Notes under the pieces: model-generated
What the model saw: only the letters and a program-made list of their open reading frames with translations
The model's database searches: none
What the model was told of the DNA's origin: nothing
In this document: piece after piece, positions 12,550 to 22,502 of the stretch
How positions within the stretch are numbered: the first letter of the stretch is position 1
Layout: each line of letters opens with the position of its first letter
Made by a program: the position numbers and the translations under genes
From: Macrobrachium rosenbergii
Lineage: Eukaryota > Arthropoda > Malacostraca > Decapoda > Palaemonidae
Direction of reading: 5' to 3'
DNA: 64,000 nucleotides
Assembly (NCBI RefSeq): GCF_040412425.1
Contig: NC_089781.1
Span: forward strand, 51,164,727-51,228,726

Positions 12550-14470
12550 CCACACCCTGGGGAAATGAAGATAAGCCCCTCCTACTTCCCACACCCTGAG
12601 GAAATGGAGATAAGCCCTCCCCTTTCCCTACTTCCCACACCCTGGGAAATGGAGATAAGCCTCTTCCCCTCCCCTTACCTCCTACACCCAGGGAAATGGA
12701 TATAAGCCCCTTCCCCCTCCCCTACTTCCCACACCCTGGTGAAATGGAGATAAGGTCCTCCCCCTCCCTTACTTCCCACACCCTTGGGAAATGGAGATAA
12801 GGTCCTCCCACCCCCTACCTCCCACACCCTTGGGAAACGGAGATAAGCCCCTCCCCACTCCTCTACCTCCCACACCCTGGGGAAATGGAGATAAGCCCCT
12901 TCCCTCCCATACTTCCCACACCCTGGGAAATGGGGATAAGCCCCACCCCGCTCCCCTACTTCCTTCACCCTGGGAAAGTGGAGATAAGCCCTCCCCTCCC
13001 CTACTTCCCACACCCTGTGTAAATGGTGATAAGCTCCTCCCCTCCACTACTTACCACACCCTTGGGAAATGGAGATAAGCCCTCCTCCCCTACTTACCAC
13101 ACCCTTGGGAAATGGAGATAAGCCCTCCCCTCCTACTTCCCACACCCTGGGAAATGGAGATAAGCCCTCCCCTCCCCTACTTGCCACACTCTTGGAAAAT
13201 GGAGATAATCCTCTTCCACTCCCCTACTTCCCACACCCGTGTAAATGGTGATAAGCTCCTCCTCCCCTACTTACCACACCCTTGGGAAATGGAGATAAGC
13301 CTCCCCTCCCCTACTTCCCACACCCTGGGAAATGGAGATAGGCCCCTCCTCCCCTACTTCCCCATCCCAGGGAAGTGAGATAAGCATCTCCCCGCACTTC
13401 TCCCACACCCTGGGAAATGTAGATAAACCCCTCCCCTGCCCTACCTCCAACACCCCAGGAAATAGAGATAAGCCACTCCTCCCCTACTTTCACACACTGG
13501 GAAATGGAGATGAGATAAACCCTCTCCCCTCCCCTACTCCCTTTTCCTGGGAAATAGAGATAACCCTCCCTCCCCCTTCCTCCCAAAACCCCAGGAAAAT
13601 GGAGACAAGCCACCCTCCTCCCCTACTTCCCCACACCCCAGGAAATGGAGATAGGCCCTCCTCCCCTACTTCCCCACACCAGGAAAATGGAGATAAACCC
13701 TCCCACTCTCCTACTTCCCACACACCAGGGAAATGGAGATAAACCCCTCCCCCTCCCCTACTTCCCACACCCCAGGGAAATGGAGATAAGCCCCTCTCCT
13801 CGCCTACTTCCCACACCCCATGGAAATGGAGATAAGCCCCTCCCCCTCCCCTACTTCCCACATCCTGAGGAAATGGAGATAATCCCTTCCCTTCCCTACT
13901 TCCCACACCCTGAGGAAATGGAGATAAGCCTCCCCTCCCCTATTTCCCACAACCTGGGGAAATGGAGATAAACCCTCCTCCCTACTTACACCCTGGGAAA
14001 TGGAGATAAGCCCCTCCCCCTCCGTTACTTCCCATGCCATGGGGAAATTTAGATAAGCCCCTCCCTGCCCCCCTACTTCCCACACCCTTGGGAAATGTGG
14101 ATAAGCCCCTCCCCTACTTCCCACACTCTGGGGAAATGGCGATAACCCCCTCCCACCTCCTCTAGTTCCCACACTCTGGGGAAATGGAAATAAGCCCCTC
14201 CCCTACTTCCCACACCCTGGGGAAATGGAGATAATCTCTTCCCACCACTCCCACACCTGAGGAAATGGAGATAGATTCTCCCCCTCTTCTACTTCCCACA
14301 CCCTTAGGAAATGGAGGTAAGCCCTCCCACTCCCCTACCTGCCACACCCTGGGGAAATGGAGATAAGCACCTGCCCTTCCGATACTTCCCACACCCTGGG
14401 AAATGGAGATAAGCTCCTCTCCTCCCTTGCTTCCCACACCCTTGGGAAATGGAGATAAGCCCTCCACTAC

Positions 14471-14835
14471 TTCATGAGGCTAAAAATATCAGAAAGAGCA
14501 AAGGGATGTAGATTAATAGTAATCAAAACTATACCAGGAAAACAAAGGTAAGCACACAGGACATTAATCAACTATGCACCAATATCAATAATGCAGCGAT
14601 TATTCAGTGCATTACCAGCTCATCTTAGGAACATATCATGAGTGAGTGTAGATTTGTTTAAGAATAAGCTTGACAAATATCTAAGCTGCATCCCAGACCT
14701 TCCAAGATTGGAAGATGCAAAATATACCGGAAGATGCATTAGCAATTCTCTGGTAGACATCAAAGGTGCCTCACACTGTGGGACCTGGGGTGACCCAAAT
14801 GAACTATAAGGTCCTTTAGGTAAGGAAGGTAAGGT
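14471..14835 (+). mobile_element. LINE 3'-end fragment in the minisatellite, copy b
   Basis: Nearly identical to the fragment at 12185, with the same 5' truncation point and the same array junctions. A few substitutions and a small indel (AGAGCAAAGGGATG for AGAGCCAGCAGAGG) separate the two. Surrounding array units also match those around copy a, for example the GATAAGGTCCTCCC units downstream, so the fragment and its flanks were copied together. Confidence 0.85.
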
Positions 14836-16229
14836 CCCACACCCTGGGGAAATGAAGATAAGCCCTCCCTACTTCCCACACCCTGAGAAAATGGACAAAA
14901 GCTCCTCCCTTCCCCTACTTCCCACACCCTGGGGAAATGGAGATAAGCCCTTCCCCTTCGCTACCTCCTACACCCAGGGAAATGGAGATAAGCCCTTCCC
15001 CTCCCCTACTTCCCACACCCTGGTGAAATGGAGATAAGGTCCTCCCCCTCCCTTACTTCCCACACCCTTGGGAAATGGAGATAAGGCCCTCCCACCCCTA
15101 CTTCCCACACCCTTGGGAAATGGAGATAAGCTGATCCCCACTCCTCTACCTCCCACACCCTGGGAAATGGAGATAAGCCCCTTCCTCCTGTACTTCCCAC
15201 ACCCTGGGGAAGTGGGGATAAGCCCCACCCCGCTCCCCTACTTCCCACACCCTGGGAAAGTGGAGATAAGCCCCTCCCCCTCCCCTACTTCCCACACCCC
15301 ATGTAAAATGGTGATAAGCTCCTCCCCTCCCCTACTTACCACACCCTTGGGAAATGGAGATAAGCCCCTCCCCTCCCCTACTTCCCACACCCTGGGGAAA
15401 CGGAGATAAGCTCCTCCCCTCCCCTACTTCCCCACACTCTTGGAAAATGGAGATAATCCTCTTCCACTCCCCTACTTCCCACACCCCTGTAAATGGTGAT
15501 AAGCTCCTCCTCCCCTACTTACCTACACACTTGGAAAATGGATATAAGCCCTCCCCTCCCCTACTTCCCACACCCTGGGAAATGGAGATAAGCCCTCCCC
15601 TCCCCTACTTCCCAAACTCTTGGAAAATGGAGATAACCCCTGCTCCCCTACTTCCCACAATCTGGGAAATGGAGATAAGCTCCTCACCCTCCCCTATTTC
15701 CCACACCCTGGGAAATGGAGATAAACCCTCCTCCCCTACTTCTTACACCCTGGGGAAATGGAGATAAGCCCTCCCCTCCCCTTACTTCCCATCCCCTGGG
15801 GAAATGGAGATAAGCCCTCCTGCCCCCTACTTCCCACACCCTTGGGAAATGTGGATAAGCCCCTCCCCTACTTCCCACACTCTGGGGAAATGGAGATAAC
15901 CCTCCCACCTTCTCTACTTCCCACACTCTGGGAAATGGAAATAAGCCCCTCCCTACTTCCCACACCCTGGGGAAATGGAGATAATCTCTTCCCACTCCCC
16001 TACTTCCCACACCTGAGGAAATGGAAATAGGGCCCTCCCCTCCTCTACTTCCCACACCCTTAGGAAATGGAGGTAAGCCCTCCCCACTCCCTACCTGCCA
16101 CACCCTGGGGAAATGGAGATAAGCACCTGCCCCTCCGATACTTCTCACACCCTGGGAAATGGAGATAAGCTCCTCTCCCCTCCCCTGCTTCCCACACCCT
16201 TGGGAAATGGAGATAAGCCCCTCCGCTAC

Positions 16230-16593
16230 TTCATGAGGCTAAAAATATCAGAAAGAGCAAGCAGAGGTAGATTAATAGTACCCAAAACTATACCAGGAAA
16301 ACTAAGGTAAGCACACAGAACATTAATCAACTATGCACCAATATCAATAATGCAGCGATTATAAATTACATTACCAGCTCATCTTAGGAACATATCATGA
16401 ATGAGTGTAGATTTGTTTAAGAATAAGCTCGACAAATATCTATGTTGCATCCCAGACCTTCCAAGATTGGAAGGTGCAAAATATATGGAAGATGCATTAG
16501 CAATTCTCTGGTAGACATCAAACGTGCCTCACACTGTGGGACCTGGGGTGACCCAAATGAACTGTAAGGTCCTTTAGGTAAGGAAGGTAAGGT
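16230..16593 (+). mobile_element. LINE 3'-end fragment in the minisatellite, copy c
   Basis: A third copy with identical borders (CTACT/TCATGAGGCT on the left, GGTAAGGTC/CCACACC on the right). It has small private changes, such as ATTATAAATTACATTACC where copies a and b have ATTATTCAGT. Downstream array units again repeat the order seen after copies a and b. Confidence 0.85.
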
Positions 16594-17368
16594 CCCACAC
16601 CCTGGGGAAATGAAGATAAGCCCCTCCCCTACTTCCCACACCCTGAGGAAATGGAGATAAGCCCCTCCTTTCCCCTACTTCCCACACCCTGGGGAAATGG
16701 AGATAAGCCCCTTCCCCCTCCCCTACCTCCTACACCCAGGGGAAATGGAAATAAGCCCCTTCCCCCTCCCCTACTTCCCACACCCTGGTGAAATGGAGAT
16801 AAGGTCCTCCCCTCCCTTTACTTCCCACACCCTTGGGAAATGGAGATAAGGCCCTCCCACCCCATACTTCCCACACCCTTGGGAAATGGAGATAAGCCCT
16901 CCCCACTCCTCTACCTCCCACACCCTGGGAAATGGAGATAAGCCCCTTCCCTCCTGTACTTCCCACACCTGGGAAATGGGGATAAGCCCCACCCCGCTCC
17001 CTACTTCCCACACCCTGGGAAAGTGGAGATAAGCCCTCCACCTACCCTACTTCCCACACCCCGTGAAATGGATATAAGCCCCCTCCCCTCCCCTACCTCC
17101 CACACCCTTGGGAAATGGAGATAAGCCCCCTTCCCCTCCCCTACTTCCCACACCCTGGGGAAACGGAGATAAGCCCTCCCTACTCCCCTACTTCCCACAC
17201 CCCGGGAAATGGAGATAAGGCCTGAGGCCCTCCCCTACTTCACACCTCAGGAAATGGAGATAAGCTCCCCCCCACTTCCCTACTTCCCACACCCTGGGAA
17301 ATGGAGATAAGCCCCTCTCCTCCCATACTTCCCACACCCTGGGAAATGGAGAAAAAGCTCCTCCCTAC

Positions 17369-17732
17369 TTCATGGAGCTTTTTATCAGAAAGACCAAGCA
17401 GAGGTAGATTAATAGTGCCCAAAACTATACCAGGAAAACTAAGGAAAGCACACAGGGCATTAATCCACTAAGCATCAGCATCGATAATGCAGCGTCTGTT
17501 CAATGTGCTACCAGCTCTCTTTGAGGAACATATCAGGAGTGAGCATAGATGTGTTTAAGAATGAGGCTCGACAAATATCTAAGCTGCATCCCAGTCCATC
17601 CAAGATTGGAAGATGCAAAATATATGAAGATGCATTAGCAGTTCTTTGGTAGAGATCAAAGGTGCCTCGCACTGAGACACCTGGCGCAACCCGAACGAAC
17701 TGTAAGGTCTGTAATGTAAGGTAAGGTAAGGT
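17369..17732 (+). mobile_element. LINE 3'-end fragment in the minisatellite, copy d (most divergent)
   Basis: A fourth copy with the same two junctions but more differences: TCATGGAGCTTTTTATCAG at the start, more parental-like positions (GCAGCGTCTGTTCAATG) and a longer tail (GTAAGGTAAGGTAAGGTC). It probably descends from the same insertion but split off earlier. Confidence 0.8.
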
Positions 17733-18420
17733 CCCACACCCTGGGGAAATGGAGATAAGCCCCTCCCCTACTTCCCACACCCTGAGGAAATGGAGATAAA
17801 CTCCTCCCCCTCCCCTACTTCCCACACCCTTGGGAAATGGAGATAAGCCCCTCCCCACTCCCCTACTTTCCACACCCTGGGAAAATTAAGATAAGCCCCC
17901 CTCCACTACTTCGCACACCCTGAGGAAATGGAGATAAGCCCTCCCCTCCCCTACTTCCCATCCCCTGAGGAAATGGAGATAAGCCCCTCCCCCCTCCTAC
18001 TTCCCGCACCCTGGGGAAATGGAGATAAACGTCTCCCCACTCCCCTACTTCACACATCCTGGGGAAATGGAGATAATCCCCTCCCCTCCCCTTCTTCTCA
18101 CACCCTGGGGAAATGGAGATAAGCCCTCCCCTCCCCTGCTTCCCACCCCTGGGGAAATGGAGATAAGCCCCTCCCTCCCCTTCTTCCCCACACCCTTGGG
18201 AAATGGAGATAAGCCCCTCCCCTCCCCTTCTTCCCACACCCTTGGGAAATGGAGATAAGCCCCTCCCCCTCCCCTACTTCTCACACCCTTGGGAAATGGA
18301 GATAAGCCCCTCCCCTCCCCTTCTTCCCACACCCTGGGGAAATGGAGATATGCCCCTCCCCTTCCCCTACTTCGCACACCCTGGGGAAATGGAGATAAGC
18401 TCCTCCTCACTCCTTAGGAG

Positions 18421-19903
18421 AGGGAGATGCTGGCAAAGTTCACTTTGAGTGGTCTTCTCGGAGACCTGAGGCAGACAATTAGTCTAAATGGGTCAACTAA
18501 TGTCTGGTCACTTTGCCCTCCTCCCGGTTCTAGCGTCCTTGCCGGAGTCTGTGGGTGGGGCTTCGTTCTCTTCTTGTATTTGTCTGTTTCTGATGTCTGC
18601 TTATCGCTGGATTTCTGAATAATTTTTTTGCTTTGTTTTAAATGCCCTTTAAAATTGTTAGATTTCCCTTCACATTGCTAAAGGATTTCTTTCATTTTCA
18701 TTTTGCTTTGAATAACTTGCAACTTTCTTTCGTATGTTTTGATGTCCTTGGTTATTTGGAATGCTGGATAATTTTTTTGTTTTTCATGTCCATTCCAGTT
18801 GTATTATTTCCCTTCATATTACTAAAGGATTTCTTTGTTCATTTTGCTTTTGAATTCCTTGCAACTTTTAGGATTTAGGTAATATCAGGTTTTAGTTGTA
18901 TGCTGGTTGGTAGGATTCTTGTGTTTGCTTGTCTCGAATGTCCTAAACTAGTTAGAGGATTTCGGTTTTTTCTGTTTTTACATTGTTTTCAGTGTCCTTG
19001 ATAGACTGAGGATTTCAGTATTTGTTAGATTTTCTTTGTTCCGAATCATGTACTTTCTACTCCACTGGGCAAAGTATTTCGGTTTTCCAGTTGAAGATTT
19101 GCCTTTAATATGCAAATAAATTACTCATTATCATTAAAACCCTATCATTATTTATACAGTTGTTCCTCTTCACGTGTTTTCGTCACTGTGTCTCCTTATT
19201 TCTATTTCCTGTCCAGTGGTCTGTCTTGTGTTATTCTTGTGTCCTTTGCCTTGTTTTCATTTTTTCATTGTCTTTGCGGGACTACAGCAGACTAAGTGGT
19301 CTCGGGGTTTTCTCTTCAAGTGGGTTGTATTTACTGACACTCTGGCACTTTTATCTCTATTTCCTCTTGTAATGAAGCCAACTGGCATACATTTGTGGTC
19401 GAGAGTCTTTACATTTTATTCGCTCAATTTGTTTTTTCAGCCTACTAGGTTCATAGCTTAATTTAATTGCCAGTATTTCTTATAATTGCATTCATATTTA
19501 ATATACTGATATTTTTGTTTAACAATTAAAACACACAGGTGAGACTGTCGATTTGATCAATCATAAAAGATTTGTGTAACAATAGTCAACAAGTGTGAAT
19601 GTTGCATTGCAGTTTCACCCGCAACCACCTACCACAAAAAGTCGGACGTTTTTTGACCAGTTTTTAATGGTAGGCTGCCAGGCCCCTATACCGAAAAAAT
19701 TCTGAACTCGCTGGCAGTGGCTTTGGTAGGCATATATTTATAATGAATTTATCCCACTTACCATGTAGTGCATAGTTTACTGACTCATTGTCAATGGGCT
19801 GGTAACTATATGAATTCAGGCGTCATTATTATGTGATTGTCTTTGTATTTGATAAGGTTAAGGTGCCATTTGATCAAATTTTTATAATTTTGTGGTTCAG
19901 TAC
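18421..19903. other. AT/T-rich DNA without a recognisable gene
   Basis: After the last array unit and a short GGAGAGGGAGATGCTGG transition the sequence becomes T-rich. Open frames here are short, hydrophobic and without recognisable domains. Apart from the direct repeat at 18605-18869 I see nothing I can name. Confidence 0.5.
18605..18869. repeat. Two diverged direct repeats, ~145 bp apart
   Basis: The phrase ATTTCCCTTCACATTGCTAA followed by AGGATTTCTTT, a Ttract with CATTTTGCTTT, and CTTGCAACTTT at about 18662-18726 recurs with changes at 18806-18869. Preceding AATTTTTTTG stretches also match. This is an old two-copy tandem duplication of unknown origin. Confidence 0.65.
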
Positions 19904-20244
19904 TGTGGCGGTATTCACACCCACAAACAACACAACACGCAACACTCACTTTGATCTTCGGTTGCTGGAGATGGATAAGGTCCACGGTCGCCAATCACAG
20001 CACACACCCACGAAACAAAAAGCTTTAAACCGACCCTCCACCAACAACGAACCAACAAAAAGAAGAGACACAGGAACCATTAATGTGGTCTTATCTATAA
20101 AAAAAACAGACGAACTCCTGTTCACTTTCAAGGTTGGACCTCAACTGCCCAAGACCTCCCTAAAAACGAAAAACTTTTGACAGACCGACAGACAGAGAGA
20201 CAAAAGTAAAACCAACTCCAAAACCGAACCAACAACGACAATTA

Positions 20245-20310
<66 letters not shown>

Positions 20311-20357
20311 AAACGTTGGAAATGCTAAATAAAAACAAATTTCTTCATCCTCTATAG
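19904..20357 (-). mobile_element. LTR fragment, minus strand; partner of 37018-37544
   Basis: Read on the minus strand this starts near CTATAGAGGATGAA, passes AGCATTTCCAACGTTTTGTG, a GA microsatellite, TTTTCGTTTTTAGGGAGG and ATCCATCTCCAGCAACCGAA, and ends in ACCGCCACA. The same ordered landmarks occur at 37018-37544 on the plus strand, where a primer-binding site follows. Here no primer-binding site or gag follows the CA end, so this is a solo or 3' LTR, truncated or diverged. Confidence 0.65.
20247..20307. repeat. (CT)n microsatellite
   Basis: About 30 CT dinucleotides without interruption, lying inside the minus-strand LTR fragment at the place where the plus-strand partner LTR has its (GA)n run. 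Confidence 0.95.
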
Positions 20358-20810
20358 TACCAGATTTGTTGGGCATTTTTCAGACATTTTTCTACCAATA
20401 GTGGCAATTTTTTTCTTTTCCGCCACAAGTAACTATAGATGACCTTTTTTCCTTTCCTTTCCACTCTCCTGTAACTGTTTCTTGACAGAAGTTTCAGGTG
20501 ATCCATCTTCCCTGGATCTTGGTGTGTGACTTAGTCTTTGTTCCAGGTTGTTTACAAATCATTTATGATAAAAATTGATGATCTCATCTTTATTCTCTTT
20601 TCATTCGTATTTTTCTTTCTCTTTTCAGGTCAGTTCCTGCATAAAAAACCGCTTTTCAATCAGGGAAATAGAAGAATGTTTATTCCTAGCTCAACAAACA
20701 TAAAACAGACACCAAAAAGGAATATGATATGGGTAATGCTTTGGGTCTCCTTTTCCACCCTTCATTCAGTGATATTGTTCGTCCTTTAAGAATATTAAAC
20801 TTTAAAGTAG

Positions 20811-21155
20811 TCTTCTTTTCTTATCCAACACAATAGGAAAGCCAGTACAGTAGTCATTTGCAACAGCCCCAAGCAAGAGGGAGGTGTGGTTTACAAAATA
20901 CCTTGTGACTGTGGCAAGGTCTACCTGGGACAAACCGGAAAAGATATCAATAAGAGAATTTTGCAACGTCGATATTGTAAGAACAAGTTCTCCAAACATT
21001 GCTGTTCACTGACGTGCAAAACTGTGGGTCTCCTATTCTCTGGAACAAAACAGGAATATTATTTAAAGAAAAGATATGATAACAAGAAATTTGTTAGACT
21101 TTGTTTGAGTTTTAGCAAACAAAGAAAGACTAATACTATAGTCAGGCATATATAA
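20811..21155 (+). pseudogene. Penelope-like element, GIY-YIG endonuclease domain remnant
   Basis: The frame from 20811 to the stop at 21155 encodes VVYKIPCDCGKVYLGQTGKD, the hallmark VYKIPC...YIGQTGR form of the GIY-YIG nuclease at the C-terminus of Penelope-like retroelements; it nicks target DNA. Upstream residues (NRKASTVVICNSPKQEGG) match the usual linker before this domain. A TAG at 20808-20810 closes the frame, and the reverse transcriptase is not recognisable upstream, so only the end of the element remains. The second half of the domain is poorly conserved. Gene starts cannot be assigned because this is an internal polyprotein piece. Confidence 0.75.
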
Positions 21156-21401
21156 ATTAGACCCTTCATCCCTTCACATGGTTTCCCAACAGTACAAATT
21201 CAGAGAGAGCTTTTTAAATAACCTATCACCAAATCGCTGAGTAGTTCCTCTTTTAACTTTTCTGAATTGATAATTCTTGACCATTTGTTTCTGATCTAAA
21301 CAACCTCATTTTAACTTTTGGCAACTGTTCTCATTTCTTTTCCAGTGAGAAAACATTTTTATGATTTTTATATAAGAACTTATTCTGTTTAGTTATAACA
21401 A

Positions 21402-21443
21402 AGCTCTTGAAGAGGCCTGGTGGAAGGCGAAATTATCAAGCTA
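21402..21443 (+). ncRNA. Possible degenerate hammerhead ribozyme of the Penelope-like element
   Basis: About 250 bp downstream of the Penelope endonuclease stop lies TTGAAGA, then a GGCCT...AAGGC hairpin-like stretch, then GAAA, then TTATC. This has the order of the hammerhead core (CUGANGA, stem II, GAAA, cleavage after UC) known from terminal repeats of Penelope-like elements. The core differs from consensus (an extra or substituted U before GAAGA, and one G of stem II unpaired). Probably an inactive relic; chance similarity cannot be excluded. Confidence 0.3.
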
Positions 21444-21924
21444 TGAGTGTTTTATTCTCTTTCCTCCTGGGGACTATATTGACACCCACCATATTTACCA
21501 TATCTACCAGACTTACTAGATTTAACAATGTGGTATATAGATGAACACATTACGATATAAAGATGATCAAGGATGTGATGGGGAGTAATTAACACTGTTG
21601 CAAATATACAAAAGGAATAGTTATATAATGAAGTATTTGGTGGTTCTAAAAGTAGTAAAGTAATAACGAATAAATGATTGAATGAATGCGTTATCTGGCG
21701 CCATTACTGCAGTAACCACCGATGTCTTTTTTGTTTTCTAAAGGTTTATTGTTGCCCTGCTTAGTCATGTAGTAAATTGCTTGCAGGGGCCAAAGATCAT
21801 GCTTATACTCACCTAAGGCAAGACTGCACGTTTCTCTAGAAACATTTCCCAACTCATAAAGTAATGTGTATTTTGATCATAACGAGGAAACCTCAATTGC
21901 ATAACCTTGTGTAATTTTCAGCAG

Positions 21925-22005
<81 letters not shown>

Positions 22006-22089
22006 TAAATTCATATTGGTTCAAGTTTATTAGGCAGAGGATTTAATATTGTGGATATTGAATTACAAGGGGGTAGGGTTATTGCGCCT
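21444..22089. other. Unassigned AT-rich DNA with a (CT)n tract
   Basis: The stretch contains no recognisable coding domain. It holds the (CT)n microsatellite at 21927-22000. The part just after the ribozyme-like motif may still belong to the Penelope-like element, but its end cannot be seen. Confidence 0.4.
21927..22000. repeat. (CT)n microsatellite
   Basis: About 36 CT dinucleotides in a row. It lies roughly 90 bp before the compound GA minisatellite at 22090, in the opposite (CT) phase on the plus strand. Confidence 0.95.
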
Positions 22090-22502
22090 GAGAGAGAATG
22101 TTGTTGCATCTTAGAGCTAATGAGAGAGAGAGAATGTTGTTGCATCTTAGAGCTAATGAGAGAGAGAGAGAATGTTGTTGCATCTTAGAGCTAATGAGAG
22201 AGAGAGAATGTTGTTGCATCTTAGAGCTAATGAGAGAGAGAGAGAATGTTGTTGCATCTTAGAGCTAATGAGAGAGAGAGAGAGAGAATGTTGTTGCATC
22301 TTAGAGCTAATGGGAGGGAGAGAGAGTGTGTTGCTGCATCTTCGAGCTAATAAGAGAGAGAGAATGTTGCATATTAGAGCTATGGGGAGAGAGAGAGAAT
22401 GTTGTTGCATCTTAGAGCTAATGAGAGAGAGAATATTGTTGCATCTTAGAGCTAATGAGAGAGAGAATATTGTTGCATCTTAGAGCTAATGAGAGAGAGA
22501 GA
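22090..22502. repeat. Compound minisatellite: TTGCATCTTAGAGCTAATGA core plus (GA)n, 11 units
   Basis: I count eleven units of a fixed core reading AATGTTGTTGCATCTTAGAG then CTAAT, followed by a variable (GA)n of 4-12 repeats. Two units are diverged (TTGCTGCATCTTCGAG and TTGCATATTAGAGCTATGG). The array directly abuts the 3' end of the minus-strand LINE at 22503. The same core recurs at 24908, 29886 and 33297. Confidence 0.93.

Larger units (their letters stand above)
1921..18420. repeat. C-rich minisatellite array, ~46-50 bp unit, ~300 copies
   Basis: A long tandem array fills 16.5 kb apart from six inserted pieces. Each unit holds GGAAATGGAGATAAGCCCCT, then CCCCTCCCCTACTTCCCACA, then a short variable junction ending in GGG. 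Unit length drifts between about 42 and 50 bp through C-run changes. Junction variants cluster regionally: CCTGGGG, CTTGGG, CTGCAGG (mostly 4.7-5.9 kb), CCCAGG (6.7-9.9 kb), CCATGG. The plus strand is strongly C-rich and the minus strand G-rich, with four G-runs per unit. Stop codons are rare in some frames, giving long meaningless open frames on both strands. I regard none of it as coding. Confidence 0.97.

Noticed and set aside
1930..18420. Long open frames on both strands giving Gly/Arg/Ser- or Pro-rich repetitive proteins (for example GVGSRGGEGLSPFPQ repeats)
   Set aside because: They come from the stop-poor minisatellite consensus, occur in several frames at once and drift frame with each length-variant unit; no start, signal or domain supports a gene.
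22090..22502. CRISPR-like array (regular core with variable spacers)
   Set aside because: The variable part is only (GA)n of changing length, and the surrounding sequence is eukaryotic retroelement DNA.
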